From an uncultured Hungatella sp. (GTDB lineage: Bacteria > Bacillota > Clostridia > Lachnospirales > Lachnospiraceae): DNA of 39,568 bases. The position numbers and the translations under genes are program-made. The DNA is taken from positions 1-39,568 of the forward strand of contig CAMUJH010000037.1 of assembly GCA_947089145.1 (NCBI GenBank), in the 5' to 3' direction. Shown here in pieces: positions 25,540 through 33,187 of the stretch; position 1 is the first letter of the stretch, and each line of letters begins with the position of its first letter. The notes beneath the pieces were generated by a model. That model searched no databases. It saw only the letters and a program-made list of their open reading frames with translations, and had not been told where the DNA came from.

Positions 25540-25568
25540 TTGCATTTTCCCTCAACCTTATTTATACT
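25540..25568 (+). promoter_or_regulatory. Putative promoter of the OLD-family nuclease gene
   Basis: TTGCAT (25540-25545) and TATACT (25563-25568) with a 17-base spacer, about 45 bases upstream of the chosen ATG. Confidence 0.55.
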
Positions 25569-25612
25569 ATTCTTATGATGATCTCACACCACCCCAAAGG
25601 AGGCCCCTTTCC

Positions 25613-27472
25613 ATGCAGATTACCCGCCTTGCCGTCCGCAACTTCCGCTCCATCCGCAGTCTGGAGATTCACAGCATTGAGAATGCTTTCATCTTAGTAG
25701 GCAAAAACAACACCGGTAAAACCGGCATTCTGAAAGCCATCCGCGCAGTCCTGGGAAATTATCCCATATCCAGGGACGATTTTAATGAAAAAAACCAAAA
25801 TATTGAAATATCCATGACTCTGGACATTACCCAAGAAGATCTGGCCCAGCTTCATCACTGCGGGACTGTCAGCCAGTATAAGCGGTTTGATGCCTGGAAG
25901 CGGGATTTCTGCGCCAAGCTTCCTTCTTTTGACGGCAGCCGGCTTTCTTTCACCTGCATTATCAATCACAATCATGATATCCGTTACCATGACGGCATTG
26001 GCAAAAACAACCGATTTATCCCCCAGCTGATTCCCCGCCTGTACTTCATTGACGTAAGCCGCCAGCTTACTGCTTTTCAGGAGGATCTGCTGCTGTTTCA
26101 GGATGAAGAGCAGCTGCGCCATCTGCGCTCCAATGCCTGCATGTTCAGCCCCTCCAGGCTGTGTAACCACTGTTTCAACTGCATCGGCCTCATTAACCAA
26201 AAAAAGCCGGAGGATCTGCTGTTAAGCGAAACCGCGCGTCTTCTGGAGTATAAGATGTACCAGATGAACCTGAAAAAGTTTTCTGAGAAAGTCAATGAAA
26301 ACTACCGCAAAAACGGCGGCATTGAGGAAATCTGCTACACTCTGGCCTGCAATCCGGACAATCTGTTCTGCGTAACCGCCCAAACCCTGCGGGACGGCCA
26401 TCAATCTCCAAAGCCCATTGAAGATTTAAGCAATGGCATGAAAAGCATTTACATGCTGTCTTTGCTGGAAACCTATATTCAAAGCGAGAAACGGATTCCC
26501 AGCATTATTATGGTGGAATATCCGGAGCTGTTTCTGCACCCGTCCCTGCAAAAGACGGCCGGAGCCATATTGTACCGGCTGTCCAAGAAAAACCAGGTAA
26601 TCTTTTCCACCCACTCCCCTAACCTGATTGCCAACTTTACCAGCGGCCAGCTCTGCCAGGTGTCCACGGATAAAGACGGCTGCCCCTTTGTCCGGGAGCA
26701 TGGGGATCTTGATCAGATTCTGGACGATCTGGGCTATGGAGCCAGCGATCTTTTAAATGTAAGCTTTGTGTTTATTGTAGAAGGAAAACAGGATAAAAGC
26801 CGTCTGCCGCTGCTTTTAAGGAAGTATTACCCGGAACTTCACGATGCAGACGGCCATCTTTCCCGCATCGCCATCCTTACTACCAACAGCTGTACCAATA
26901 TTAAGACCTATGCCAACCTGAAATATATGAATCAGGTGTATCTTCAGGATCAGTTTTTAATGATCCGGGACGGCGACGGCAAAGATCCGGAGCTTCTGGC
27001 GTCCCAGCTGTGCCGGTATTACGACCAGCGCAATGCCGAGGACGCTGACAAGCTGCCAAAGGTCCGCCGCCGCAACGTGCTGATCCTGAAATATTACTCT
27101 TTTGAAAATTATTTTCTCAATCCTGCAGTGATGGCTCAAATCGGCATCGTTGAAAGCGAAGCCGCTTTCTGGGAGACTCTTTTTGCCAAATGGACCGAGT
27201 ACCTGCACCGCCTGTCCAGCGGACGGCAGTTTACGGAGCGATTGGGCAGGGAACCGGATACCATACAGGATCTGAAGGACAATTTTGAGCTTTTCAAGAT
27301 CTGCATCCGGGGCCATAATCTTTACGATATTTTCTACGGCCCCTTTAAGCAGCAGGAACAGGAACTGCTGAGACAGTATATTGAGCTGGCGCCCAGGGAG
27401 GATTTTCAGGACATTCTGGATGCCGTTGACGCATTCCCTTTCTTTGAAAGCCGGAAATGTGTGCCCTTTTAA
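25613..27472 (+). CDS. OLD-family ATP-dependent endonuclease (AAA/ABC-type ATPase plus TOPRIM)
   Basis: 619-residue protein. The ATG at 25613 has AAAGGAGG upstream; the longer frame from 25475 covers the promoter. The N-terminal ATPase shows Walker A GKNNTGKT (30-37), a signature-like DLSNGMKS (271-278), Walker B IIMVEYPE (298-305) and FSTHSPNL (H-loop region). The C-terminal TOPRIM part has FIVEGKQD (Glu390) and RDGDGKD (Asp453, Asp455). Between Walker A and the signature sits a four-cysteine cluster (Cys176, 184, 187, 190). OLD proteins are DNA nucleases, often in phage defence. No GajB-type helicase lies nearby, so a class 1 (solitary) OLD is the best reading. Confidence 0.87.
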   Translation: MQITRLAVRNFRSIRSLEIHSIENAFILVGKNNTGKTGILKAIRAVLGNYPISRDDFNEKNQNIEISMTLDITQEDLAQLHHCGTVSQYKRFDAWKRDFCAKLPSFDGSRLSFTCIINHNHDIRYHDGIGKNNRFIPQLIPRLYFIDVSRQLTAFQEDLLLFQDEEQLRHLRSNACMFSPSRLCNHCFNCIGLINQKKPEDLLLSETARLLEYKMYQMNLKKFSEKVNENYRKNGGIEEICYTLACNPDNLFCVTAQTLRDGHQSPKPIEDLSNGMKSIYMLSLLETYIQSEKRIPSIIMVEYPELFLHPSLQKTAGAILYRLSKKNQVIFSTHSPNLIANFTSGQLCQVSTDKDGCPFVREHGDLDQILDDLGYGASDLLNVSFVFIVEGKQDKSRLPLLLRKYYPELHDADGHLSRIAILTTNSCTNIKTYANLKYMNQVYLQDQFLMIRDGDGKDPELLASQLCRYYDQRNAEDADKLPKVRRRNVLILKYYSFENYFLNPAVMAQIGIVESEAAFWETLFAKWTEYLHRLSSGRQFTERLGREPDTIQDLKDNFELFKICIRGHNLYDIFYGPFKQQEQELLRQYIELAPREDFQDILDAVDAFPFFESRKCVPF

Positions 27473-27481
27473 AATTAAGAT

Positions 27482-28813
27482 TTAATATCCGTACTTTTTT
27501 TGATACCTGAAGAACATAAAAGCCGACAAGGCCAAAGCCATGATCTCGGCTGCCGGGGTTGCCAGCCAGATGCCGCTGACCCCTAATATCCGGGGCAGAA
27601 TCATCATGGCAGCCATCATAAACACAAAGGATCTGGAAAATGCCAGCACTGCCGATACTATGCCATTGGAAAGCGCCGTAAACATTCCGCTGGCAAATAT
27701 GTTAAAGCCGATGAAAAGCAATGCCATGGTGCATACCCTGTTTCCCGTTACTGCCAGGTCAAAAACCGGGTTGTCAGGACGGGTAAATACGGATACCAAG
27801 GGCTCTGTCAGAAAGAATGACGCTGCCGCCGTCAAAACAGAAATCACTGCAATGACCTTTAAACTGACCCTGGCAAGGGTTTTCAGCTTCCCCTGATTCT
27901 TCTCCCCGTAGTAAAAGCTTATCATAGGAGCAACCCCGTAGGAATAGCCGGTGTAAAGGGAACTTGCAAACATCAGCACATACATGATAATGGTAACTGC
28001 CGCCACTCCTTCCTCCCCCACATAGCGGAGCATGGTCCAGTTGAACATCATTGTAACGATTCCGGTCACAAGGGCAGCGGCCATTTCAGAGCATCCGTTT
28101 GCAGCTGCCTCTGCAAGCACCCTCAGACGCAGCACCGGTTTCTTAAAATGCAGCAGATTCTTTTTTTGGCTGAAAACAAACATTCCCGCAGCCGCAGTCA
28201 CGGAATATCCCAGTCCCGTTGCCACTGCCGCCCCGCTGATCCCCATGTGAAATCCGGCAATCAGCACATAGTCAAGGGCCATGTTCAGGATGCCGCCTGC
28301 AACGGAACACGTTAAAGACAAAGATGCTTTCTCGCTTGCGATCATGTAAAGGGTAAAATTGTTCATCAGCAAAATAGGAACCGTAAACAGCAGGTAGGGG
28401 CTTAAATATTCTACGCAGTATGCGGCCACGTCAGGAGACAGGTTCATGCCTGCAAAAATCCGATCCATAGCCAGGTATCCTGCGCCGCACATGATCATTC
28501 CCACCAATACGTTGACCAGAATCAGGAAGGTAAAATCTTCCCTTGCCTCCCCGCACCTGTTCTCCCCCATCTTTTTCATAATAACCGCGCTTCCTCCGGT
28601 GGCCAGCATCGTGGATACGGCGGTTACGGCCTGGATAACCGGGGCAGTCAAATTAATTGCCGACAGCGCATGAGTGCCAATAAGATTTGACACAAACAGG
28701 CCGTCAACCATTGTGTAGAAAGACATAAATACAGTCATGGCAATGGTAGGAACGGCAAATTTCAAAATATTCTTAAGCGTTACTGGTTTAGCGTATACAT
28801 TGTTTTTTTCCAT
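27482..28813 (-). CDS. MATE-family efflux transporter
   Basis: 443-residue membrane protein with twelve predicted helices of the multidrug and toxic compound extrusion family. I chose the ATG at 28813 because AAAGGAG lies six bases upstream; the earlier ATGs lie within the promoter region. Typical features are FAVPTIAMTVFMSFYTMVDGLFVSNLIG in helix one and ITAPVIQAVTAVSTMLATGGSAVIM in helix two. It should expel cationic drugs or metabolites in exchange for sodium or protons. It is divergent from a MerR regulator and has a MerR-type promoter, and it ends nine bases from the convergent nuclease gene. Confidence 0.94.
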   Translation of the reverse strand: MEKNNVYAKPVTLKNILKFAVPTIAMTVFMSFYTMVDGLFVSNLIGTHALSAINLTAPVIQAVTAVSTMLATGGSAVIMKKMGENRCGEAREDFTFLILVNVLVGMIMCGAGYLAMDRIFAGMNLSPDVAAYCVEYLSPYLLFTVPILLMNNFTLYMIASEKASLSLTCSVAGGILNMALDYVLIAGFHMGISGAAVATGLGYSVTAAAGMFVFSQKKNLLHFKKPVLRLRVLAEAAANGCSEMAAALVTGIVTMMFNWTMLRYVGEEGVAAVTIIMYVLMFASSLYTGYSYGVAPMISFYYGEKNQGKLKTLARVSLKVIAVISVLTAAASFFLTEPLVSVFTRPDNPVFDLAVTGNRVCTMALLFIGFNIFASGMFTALSNGIVSAVLAFSRSFVFMMAAMMILPRILGVSGIWLATPAAEIMALALSAFMFFRYQKKYGY

Positions 28814-28854
28814 GATTTTCTCCTTTCGCATTGAATTTGTGTTTCTCATGTTGT

Positions 28855-28885
28855 ATCATAAACTATACAGTAACAGTATGGTCAA
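28855..28885 (-). promoter_or_regulatory. MerR-type promoter and operator of the MATE gene
   Basis: On the minus strand, TTGACC (28880-28885) and TATGAT (28855-28860) are separated by 19 bases, the overlong spacer typical of MerR-activated promoters. The spacer holds a dyad, ACTATAC at 28862-28868 and GTATGGT at 28876-28882 (six of seven positions match), placed as the regulator site should be. A MerR-family gene is divergent from it. Confidence 0.85.
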
Positions 28886-28928
28886 TAGAGAAATACAAAT
28901 TTTTATAATGGGAAAGGAACCGGATAAC

Positions 28929-29747
28929 ATGAATGAAAAAGATAAGCTGCTGACCATCGGCCAGTTTGCCTCCTTACACGGCATCAATAAAAAGACCCTG
29001 ATGTGGTATGACGAAATCGGGCTGTTTAAGCCTGCAGCCGTTAATCCGATTAACGGATACCGCTGCTATAATTACCATCAAAGCGCAGTTTTAGAAACCA
29101 TCCTGCTTCTGCGGGAACTGGATGTATCCATCGGGGAAATCCAGGGCTTTATGAAAAAGCGTTCCGCTGAAAGCTTAAAAAATCTTCTTGAGGAAAAGCT
29201 TCAGGCTTTGGATCTGCAGATCATGCATCTGAAGGCAGTCAGAAACACCTTATACAGCCGCTGCCAGGATATGGTTACCCTGCTGACCATGGATCTGTCC
29301 CAAATTGCGGTCATTGATAAACAGGAGCAGTATCTGGTCACCGTGGACATAGACAGGGACGTAACATTTGAAAAAGAGGTGGAACTGATCACGGCGGAAA
29401 CAGCCAGATATCACTTAGGCCGCCTTCATGATGCATCCTATGGTTCCATGATACCTGTGGCCAGCCTTCACAACGGCGATTTTGACGATTATACAAAACT
29501 GTTTATAGAAATCCCTTTTCTCGAAAAGAAAAAAGGGCTGCATATGCAGCCTGGAGGGAAATATCTTAGGGCGTTTCACAAAGGAGGGTGGAACCAGATG
29601 CCTCAGCGGTACAGGGAAATTTTAGATTATGCCCACGGTCACGGCCTGGCCCTGTCCGGCTATTCTTATGAAAAAGGCATCAACGAAACCGTGGCTGAAG
29701 AGACAAAGGACTATATCGTGCAGATTGAAATCCCCATCCTCGCCTGA
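28929..29747 (+). CDS. MerR-family transcriptional regulator with GyrI-like effector domain (BmrR-like)
   Basis: 272-residue regulator. I chose the ATG at 28929, with AAAGGAA upstream; the longer frame from 28737 runs through the MATE gene and its promoter. Residues 1-75 are the MerR winged helix (LLTIGQFASLHGINKKTLMWYDEIGLFKPA, NGYRCYNYHQSAVLETILLLRELDVS). A coiled-coil follows, then a C-terminal GyrI-like ligand domain (about residues 120-272), as in BmrR, which binds cationic drugs. It likely activates the divergent MATE exporter from the 19-bp-spacer promoter. The ligand is inference. Confidence 0.92.
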   Translation: MNEKDKLLTIGQFASLHGINKKTLMWYDEIGLFKPAAVNPINGYRCYNYHQSAVLETILLLRELDVSIGEIQGFMKKRSAESLKNLLEEKLQALDLQIMHLKAVRNTLYSRCQDMVTLLTMDLSQIAVIDKQEQYLVTVDIDRDVTFEKEVELITAETARYHLGRLHDASYGSMIPVASLHNGDFDDYTKLFIEIPFLEKKKGLHMQPGGKYLRAFHKGGWNQMPQRYREILDYAHGHGLALSGYSYEKGINETVAEETKDYIVQIEIPILA

Positions 29748-29824
29748 TAATTACCTTTTCAAAAAATCGCTGAATCCCTTCCAATGTCATTTAGTTAAAG
29801 TTGCCGCAGGCCCCAAGGGCTCCA

Positions 29825-29914
29825 TCTCCTGTCAGGGTTCAGAATTTCCAAACGTTCCGAAGAACCCGAAAAACAGGTTTCTTCTCCATGGCATTAATTC
29901 ACCCTGACAGGAGA
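29825..29914. repeat. Palindromic 90-bp element with 14-bp perfect inverted repeats and a nested stem
   Basis: The arms TCTCCTGTCAGGGT (29825-29838) and ACCCTGACAGGAGA (29901-29914) are perfect inverted repeats. A second imperfect stem (GAAGAACC 29859-29866 with GGTTTCTTC 29876-29884) lies in the 62-base centre. The element sits in the 200-base gap between convergent MerR and RpiB-like genes. There is no ORF and no clear U-tract, so it is not an ordinary terminator. It could be a small repetitive element or a structured RNA. Confidence 0.6.
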
Positions 29915-29948
29915 CGGCATAGTTCTTCGCTTACAGAGCCAGGACAGG

Positions 29949-30584
29949 CTAAATCAGTTTCTTTACGTATTCCCCGATATCCGAATCTTTGCACCCTGCA
30001 AAAAACAGTTCCTTAAAATGCTCTCCTGCAACAGCGCCTTTGACAAGTTCCGGGTCAATGCCGTCAAGGCACTGGGTAAGAGGGCGCAGGGTTTTCAGCC
30101 GCACTTCATCCAGAATCCGCTTGTTGCGCATTTCCGGCTCCACCCGCTCCGGCGGATATCCCTGTCCATGGCCGAAGCCGAACAGCTTTTCAAAAACATA
30201 CTGAAGATTCAGCTCGCCGCCCCATCCGAATCCCTTGGCAAAAGGAATGGCCACGGCATTGCCGTCATTTACATGGGCAAAGGTGTAAGCGTCCACAGGG
30301 TCTTCCACATGGCCGCAGATCACTCCCGGGAAGCTGTTCATAGCCAGCATGGCTCCCTCCCCCGTGCCGCAGCCGGTGATCACATAGTCCGCCGCGCCGC
30401 TGTTAAGCAGGATGGCGCCTAAAATGCCGCACTGGACATAGGTCAGCTGGGCCTTGTCATCCGCCCCGTACATGCCGTAGTTGTCTACCGTGTGGCCCAT
30501 GGGGACAACTACCTTTTCCAGAGCAGACAGAATCAGCCCGTTCTTGGCTGCCTGACTGTTTTCATTGATCAATGCAATCTTCAT
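29949..30584 (-). CDS. RpiB/LacA/LacB-family sugar-phosphate isomerase, possibly DhuI-like
   Basis: 211-residue cytosolic isomerase. The active-site motif GCGTGEG (Cys72) matches the RpiB/LacAB family, followed by AYTFAHVNDGNAVAIPFAKGFGWG. It is longer than plain RpiB (about 150), like streptococcal DhuI, which converts 4-deoxy-L-threo-5-hexosulose-uronate, the product of unsaturated uronyl hydrolases. With the GH105 gene in this window, DhuI activity is a sensible prediction but only an inference. AAAGGAG precedes the ATG. It is divergent from the alpha-galactosidase and read leftward alone, with its own leader. Confidence 0.82.
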   Translation of the reverse strand: MKIALINENSQAAKNGLILSALEKVVVPMGHTVDNYGMYGADDKAQLTYVQCGILGAILLNSGAADYVITGCGTGEGAMLAMNSFPGVICGHVEDPVDAYTFAHVNDGNAVAIPFAKGFGWGGELNLQYVFEKLFGFGHGQGYPPERVEPEMRNKRILDEVRLKTLRPLTQCLDGIDPELVKGAVAGEHFKELFFAGCKDSDIGEYVKKLI

Positions 30585-30931
30585 ATATTCTCCTTTCCTT
30601 CCTTCTTGCTGTCAGGCGTTTGAAAAACGCCGGAACTTATACATGCAGGATTGCTTATGTTCTATCTCCCCTATGGGCGGACCAGCCTGCCTAAAGGGGA
30701 AACGTACCTATATCATAACATACCTCAGCCAATAACTGCAAGCAATCTTCTGGAAAGTAAATCTCCATGAACCCGGCGGAGGGACGATGCAAGTCTTTCC
30801 ATTTTTCCTGTTTTATCATTCATTAGGCTAAAGTAATATTTTGAAAAATATGGTAAACTGTTGTAGCATAAAACAAATTATTACAGTGTCAGGAAAAAAC
30901 TTATCCCTTCCAGACACAAAAGGAGCGTCAT
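30585..30931. other. Divergent intergenic region between the RpiB-like and GH36 genes
   Basis: No gene is seen. On the minus strand, TTGCAG and TATGAT with an 18-base spacer (about 30707-30736) could drive the isomerase. Its leader would contain a CCCCT/AGGGG-closed hairpin (about 30667-30703) and a perfect 7-bp GGCGTTT/AAACGCC hairpin (about 30614-30630). On the plus strand, a promoter for the GH36 gene lies at 30841-30869. I saw no clear catabolite-response site. Confidence 0.45.
30841..30869 (+). promoter_or_regulatory. Putative promoter of the GH36 gene
   Basis: TTGAAA (30841-30846) and TAGCAT (30864-30869) with a 17-base spacer, about 60 bases before the start codon. Confidence 0.5.
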
Positions 30932-33127
30932 ATGTCCATCATTTTCAACGAGAAGACAAAAACCATTACTCTTCACACCAAAAATACGTCCTACCAGATG
31001 AAGATCGGCAATCTGGATTATCTGCTGCACCTTTATTACGGTCCCTCCATTCCGGATGAAGATATGAGCTGCCTGATTATGCAGTATGACAGGGGTTTTT
31101 CCGGAAACCCCTATGAATCACGCAGTGCCCGTACTTTTTCCCTGGATGCCCAGCCTCAGGAATTTTCCACCCAGCAGCAGGGAGATTTCCGCACCTCCAG
31201 CATTGAGGTGGTTAACAGCGACGGAAGCTATTCTTTCCATGGCAAAGCAGTGAATTACAAAATATCCAAAGGCAAATACCAATTAAGCACTCTCCCATCC
31301 GTTTTCGCAGGCCGGGATGATACGGCGGACTCCCTGGAAGTCACTCTCTGTGATGTCGTGAGCAATATTCAGGTGACCCTCCTTTACGGCGTTTTTGAAG
31401 AGGCTGATATTATTACCCGCGCCGTAAAAGTGACAAACCACGGAAAAAATCCTGTCTATTTAAAGAAAATCATGTCCATGTGCCTGGACTTTTTAAATGG
31501 GTCGGATTTGGATCTTATAAGCCTTCCGGGACGCTACGGCCAGGAACGGCAGGTGGAGCGGCAGGCCATGACTCACCATATCCACAATATCGGCAGCGTC
31601 CGCGGCTCTTCAAGCCATCAGCAGAACCCCTTTGTGATCCTCTGTGACAGGGAGGCTGGGGAAGATTATGGCAGATGCTACGGTTTCTCCCTTGTTTACA
31701 GCGGCAATTTCCTGGCTGAGGCGGAACTGGATCAGTATGATCAGCTGCGCTTTGTCATGGGGATCAATCCCAAGCAGTTTCTGTATGAGTTAAAGCCAGG
31801 GCAGGTTTTCGAATGCCCTGAGGTTGTCATGGCTTTCACTTCCCACGGCTTTACTGCCTTAAGCCATCTGTACCACGATTTTTACCGAACCAACTTATGC
31901 CGCAGCAAATTCGTAAGCCAGGTGCAGCGCCCTGTGCTGATCAACAGCTGGGAAGCGGCTTTTATGGATTTTGACGATGTAAAGCTGGTGGAAATTGCCA
32001 AAGCCGCCAAGAACATGGGCGTGGATCTGCTGGTTATGGATGACGGCTGGTTCGGCAAGCGCGACGACGACAACAGCGGCCTGGGCGACTGGTTTGTCAA
32101 TGAAACCAAGATCAAATGCGGGCTTCACAAACTGGTAGAACAGATCAATGATCTGGGCATGAAATTCGGGATCTGGTTTGAACCGGAGATGGTTTCCGAG
32201 GACAGCGATCTGTACCGCGCCCATCCTGACTGGGCCATGGAGATTCCCGGCCGCCACGCCGTCCGCAGCCGAAACCAGATCGCCCTCGACATGAGCCGCC
32301 GGGATGTCCAGGATTATCTCATTGAAAAAGTCAACGCCATCCTGGATGACGCCAATATTTACTATGTAAAATGGGATATTAACCGCTCCCTGGCTGACAT
32401 ATGGTCCAATGCGCTGCCGCCGGAAAAACAGGGGGAAGTTTACCACCGCTACGTCCTGGGACTGTACCGGGTTATGGACAAGATTATCCTGACCCATCCG
32501 GACATTCTGTTTGAAGGCTGCAGCGGAGGCGGAGGCCGTTATGACCCGGCCATGCTTTCCTATTATCCCCAGTACTGGGTCAGCGACAACAACAATCCTA
32601 TTGACCGGTTAAAACTCCACTATGGCACTTCCTTCGTGTACCCTACCTGTACCATGGGAGCCCATATTTCCGACAGCGGCAGATTTGTCCCCCTGGAGAC
32701 AAAAGCGGTTGTGGCCATGTGCGGAACCTTTGGCTATGAGCTGGATGCCACCCATCTCTCTAAGGAGGAGCTTGCCATCTGCAAGGAGCAGAGCCAGCGT
32801 TTCCGCAAATATTACCACATTACGTTTAAAGGAGACTTTTACCGTCTCACCAACCCGTTTCAGATGGGCAATATGACTGCGTGGCAGCATGTGACAAAGG
32901 ACAAAAAGGAGTCCCTCTTAAGCGTGGTGGTAACAAACCTGACCTGCAACGGCCCCCAGGAATATATCCGCGCCAAGGGCCTGGATGCGGATGCCTTCTA
33001 CTCCATAAACGGCGGCCCCCAGATCCGTTCCGGCTCTTCCCTGATGAACGCCGGAATCCCCATTAACCGGGAGGTGCCTGAGTATTCCGCATTCCAGTTC
33101 CATCTTGTAAGACAGGACGAAGCATAA
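30932..33127 (+). CDS. GH36 alpha-galactosidase
   Basis: 731-residue enzyme typical of cytosolic bacterial alpha-galactosidases. An N-terminal beta-sandwich (to about residue 320) precedes the TIM barrel. MDDGWFGKRDDDNSGLGDW, GIWFEPEMVSEDSDLY, the nucleophile in YVKWDINRS (Asp482) and the acid/base in YWVSDNNNP (Asp552) are clear. CSGGGGRYDPAML (near 531) and the C-terminal beta domain follow. AAAGGAG lies six bases before the ATG, and no signal peptide is seen. It removes alpha-galactosyl residues from raffinose-family sugars or galactomannan and could also trim pectin side chains. It is a single gene ended by a strong hairpin. Confidence 0.96.
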   Translation: MSIIFNEKTKTITLHTKNTSYQMKIGNLDYLLHLYYGPSIPDEDMSCLIMQYDRGFSGNPYESRSARTFSLDAQPQEFSTQQQGDFRTSSIEVVNSDGSYSFHGKAVNYKISKGKYQLSTLPSVFAGRDDTADSLEVTLCDVVSNIQVTLLYGVFEEADIITRAVKVTNHGKNPVYLKKIMSMCLDFLNGSDLDLISLPGRYGQERQVERQAMTHHIHNIGSVRGSSSHQQNPFVILCDREAGEDYGRCYGFSLVYSGNFLAEAELDQYDQLRFVMGINPKQFLYELKPGQVFECPEVVMAFTSHGFTALSHLYHDFYRTNLCRSKFVSQVQRPVLINSWEAAFMDFDDVKLVEIAKAAKNMGVDLLVMDDGWFGKRDDDNSGLGDWFVNETKIKCGLHKLVEQINDLGMKFGIWFEPEMVSEDSDLYRAHPDWAMEIPGRHAVRSRNQIALDMSRRDVQDYLIEKVNAILDDANIYYVKWDINRSLADIWSNALPPEKQGEVYHRYVLGLYRVMDKIILTHPDILFEGCSGGGGRYDPAMLSYYPQYWVSDNNNPIDRLKLHYGTSFVYPTCTMGAHISDSGRFVPLETKAVVAMCGTFGYELDATHLSKEELAICKEQSQRFRKYYHITFKGDFYRLTNPFQMGNMTAWQHVTKDKKESLLSVVVTNLTCNGPQEYIRAKGLDADAFYSINGGPQIRSGSSLMNAGIPINREVPEYSAFQFHLVRQDEA

Positions 33128-33130
33128 AAC

Positions 33131-33175
33131 AGCCATCCCCCAAAGCCTGTTTTCAGCCGGCTTTGGGGGATGGCT
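33131..33175. terminator. Bidirectional terminator between GH36 and GH2 genes
   Basis: A 17-bp near-perfect stem pairs AGCCATCCCCCAAAGCC (33131-33147) with GGCTTTGGGGGATGGCT (33159-33175), with an 11-base loop. It lies between convergent genes, with T-rich sequence on both sides. Confidence 0.85.
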
Positions 33176-33187
33176 TATGTATAGTCC

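Noticed and set aside
25613-27472. Gabija defence system (GajA/GajB)
   Set aside because: The OLD-type gene is present but no UvrD-like helicase partner lies on either side; neighbours are a hypothetical gene and a MATE exporter.
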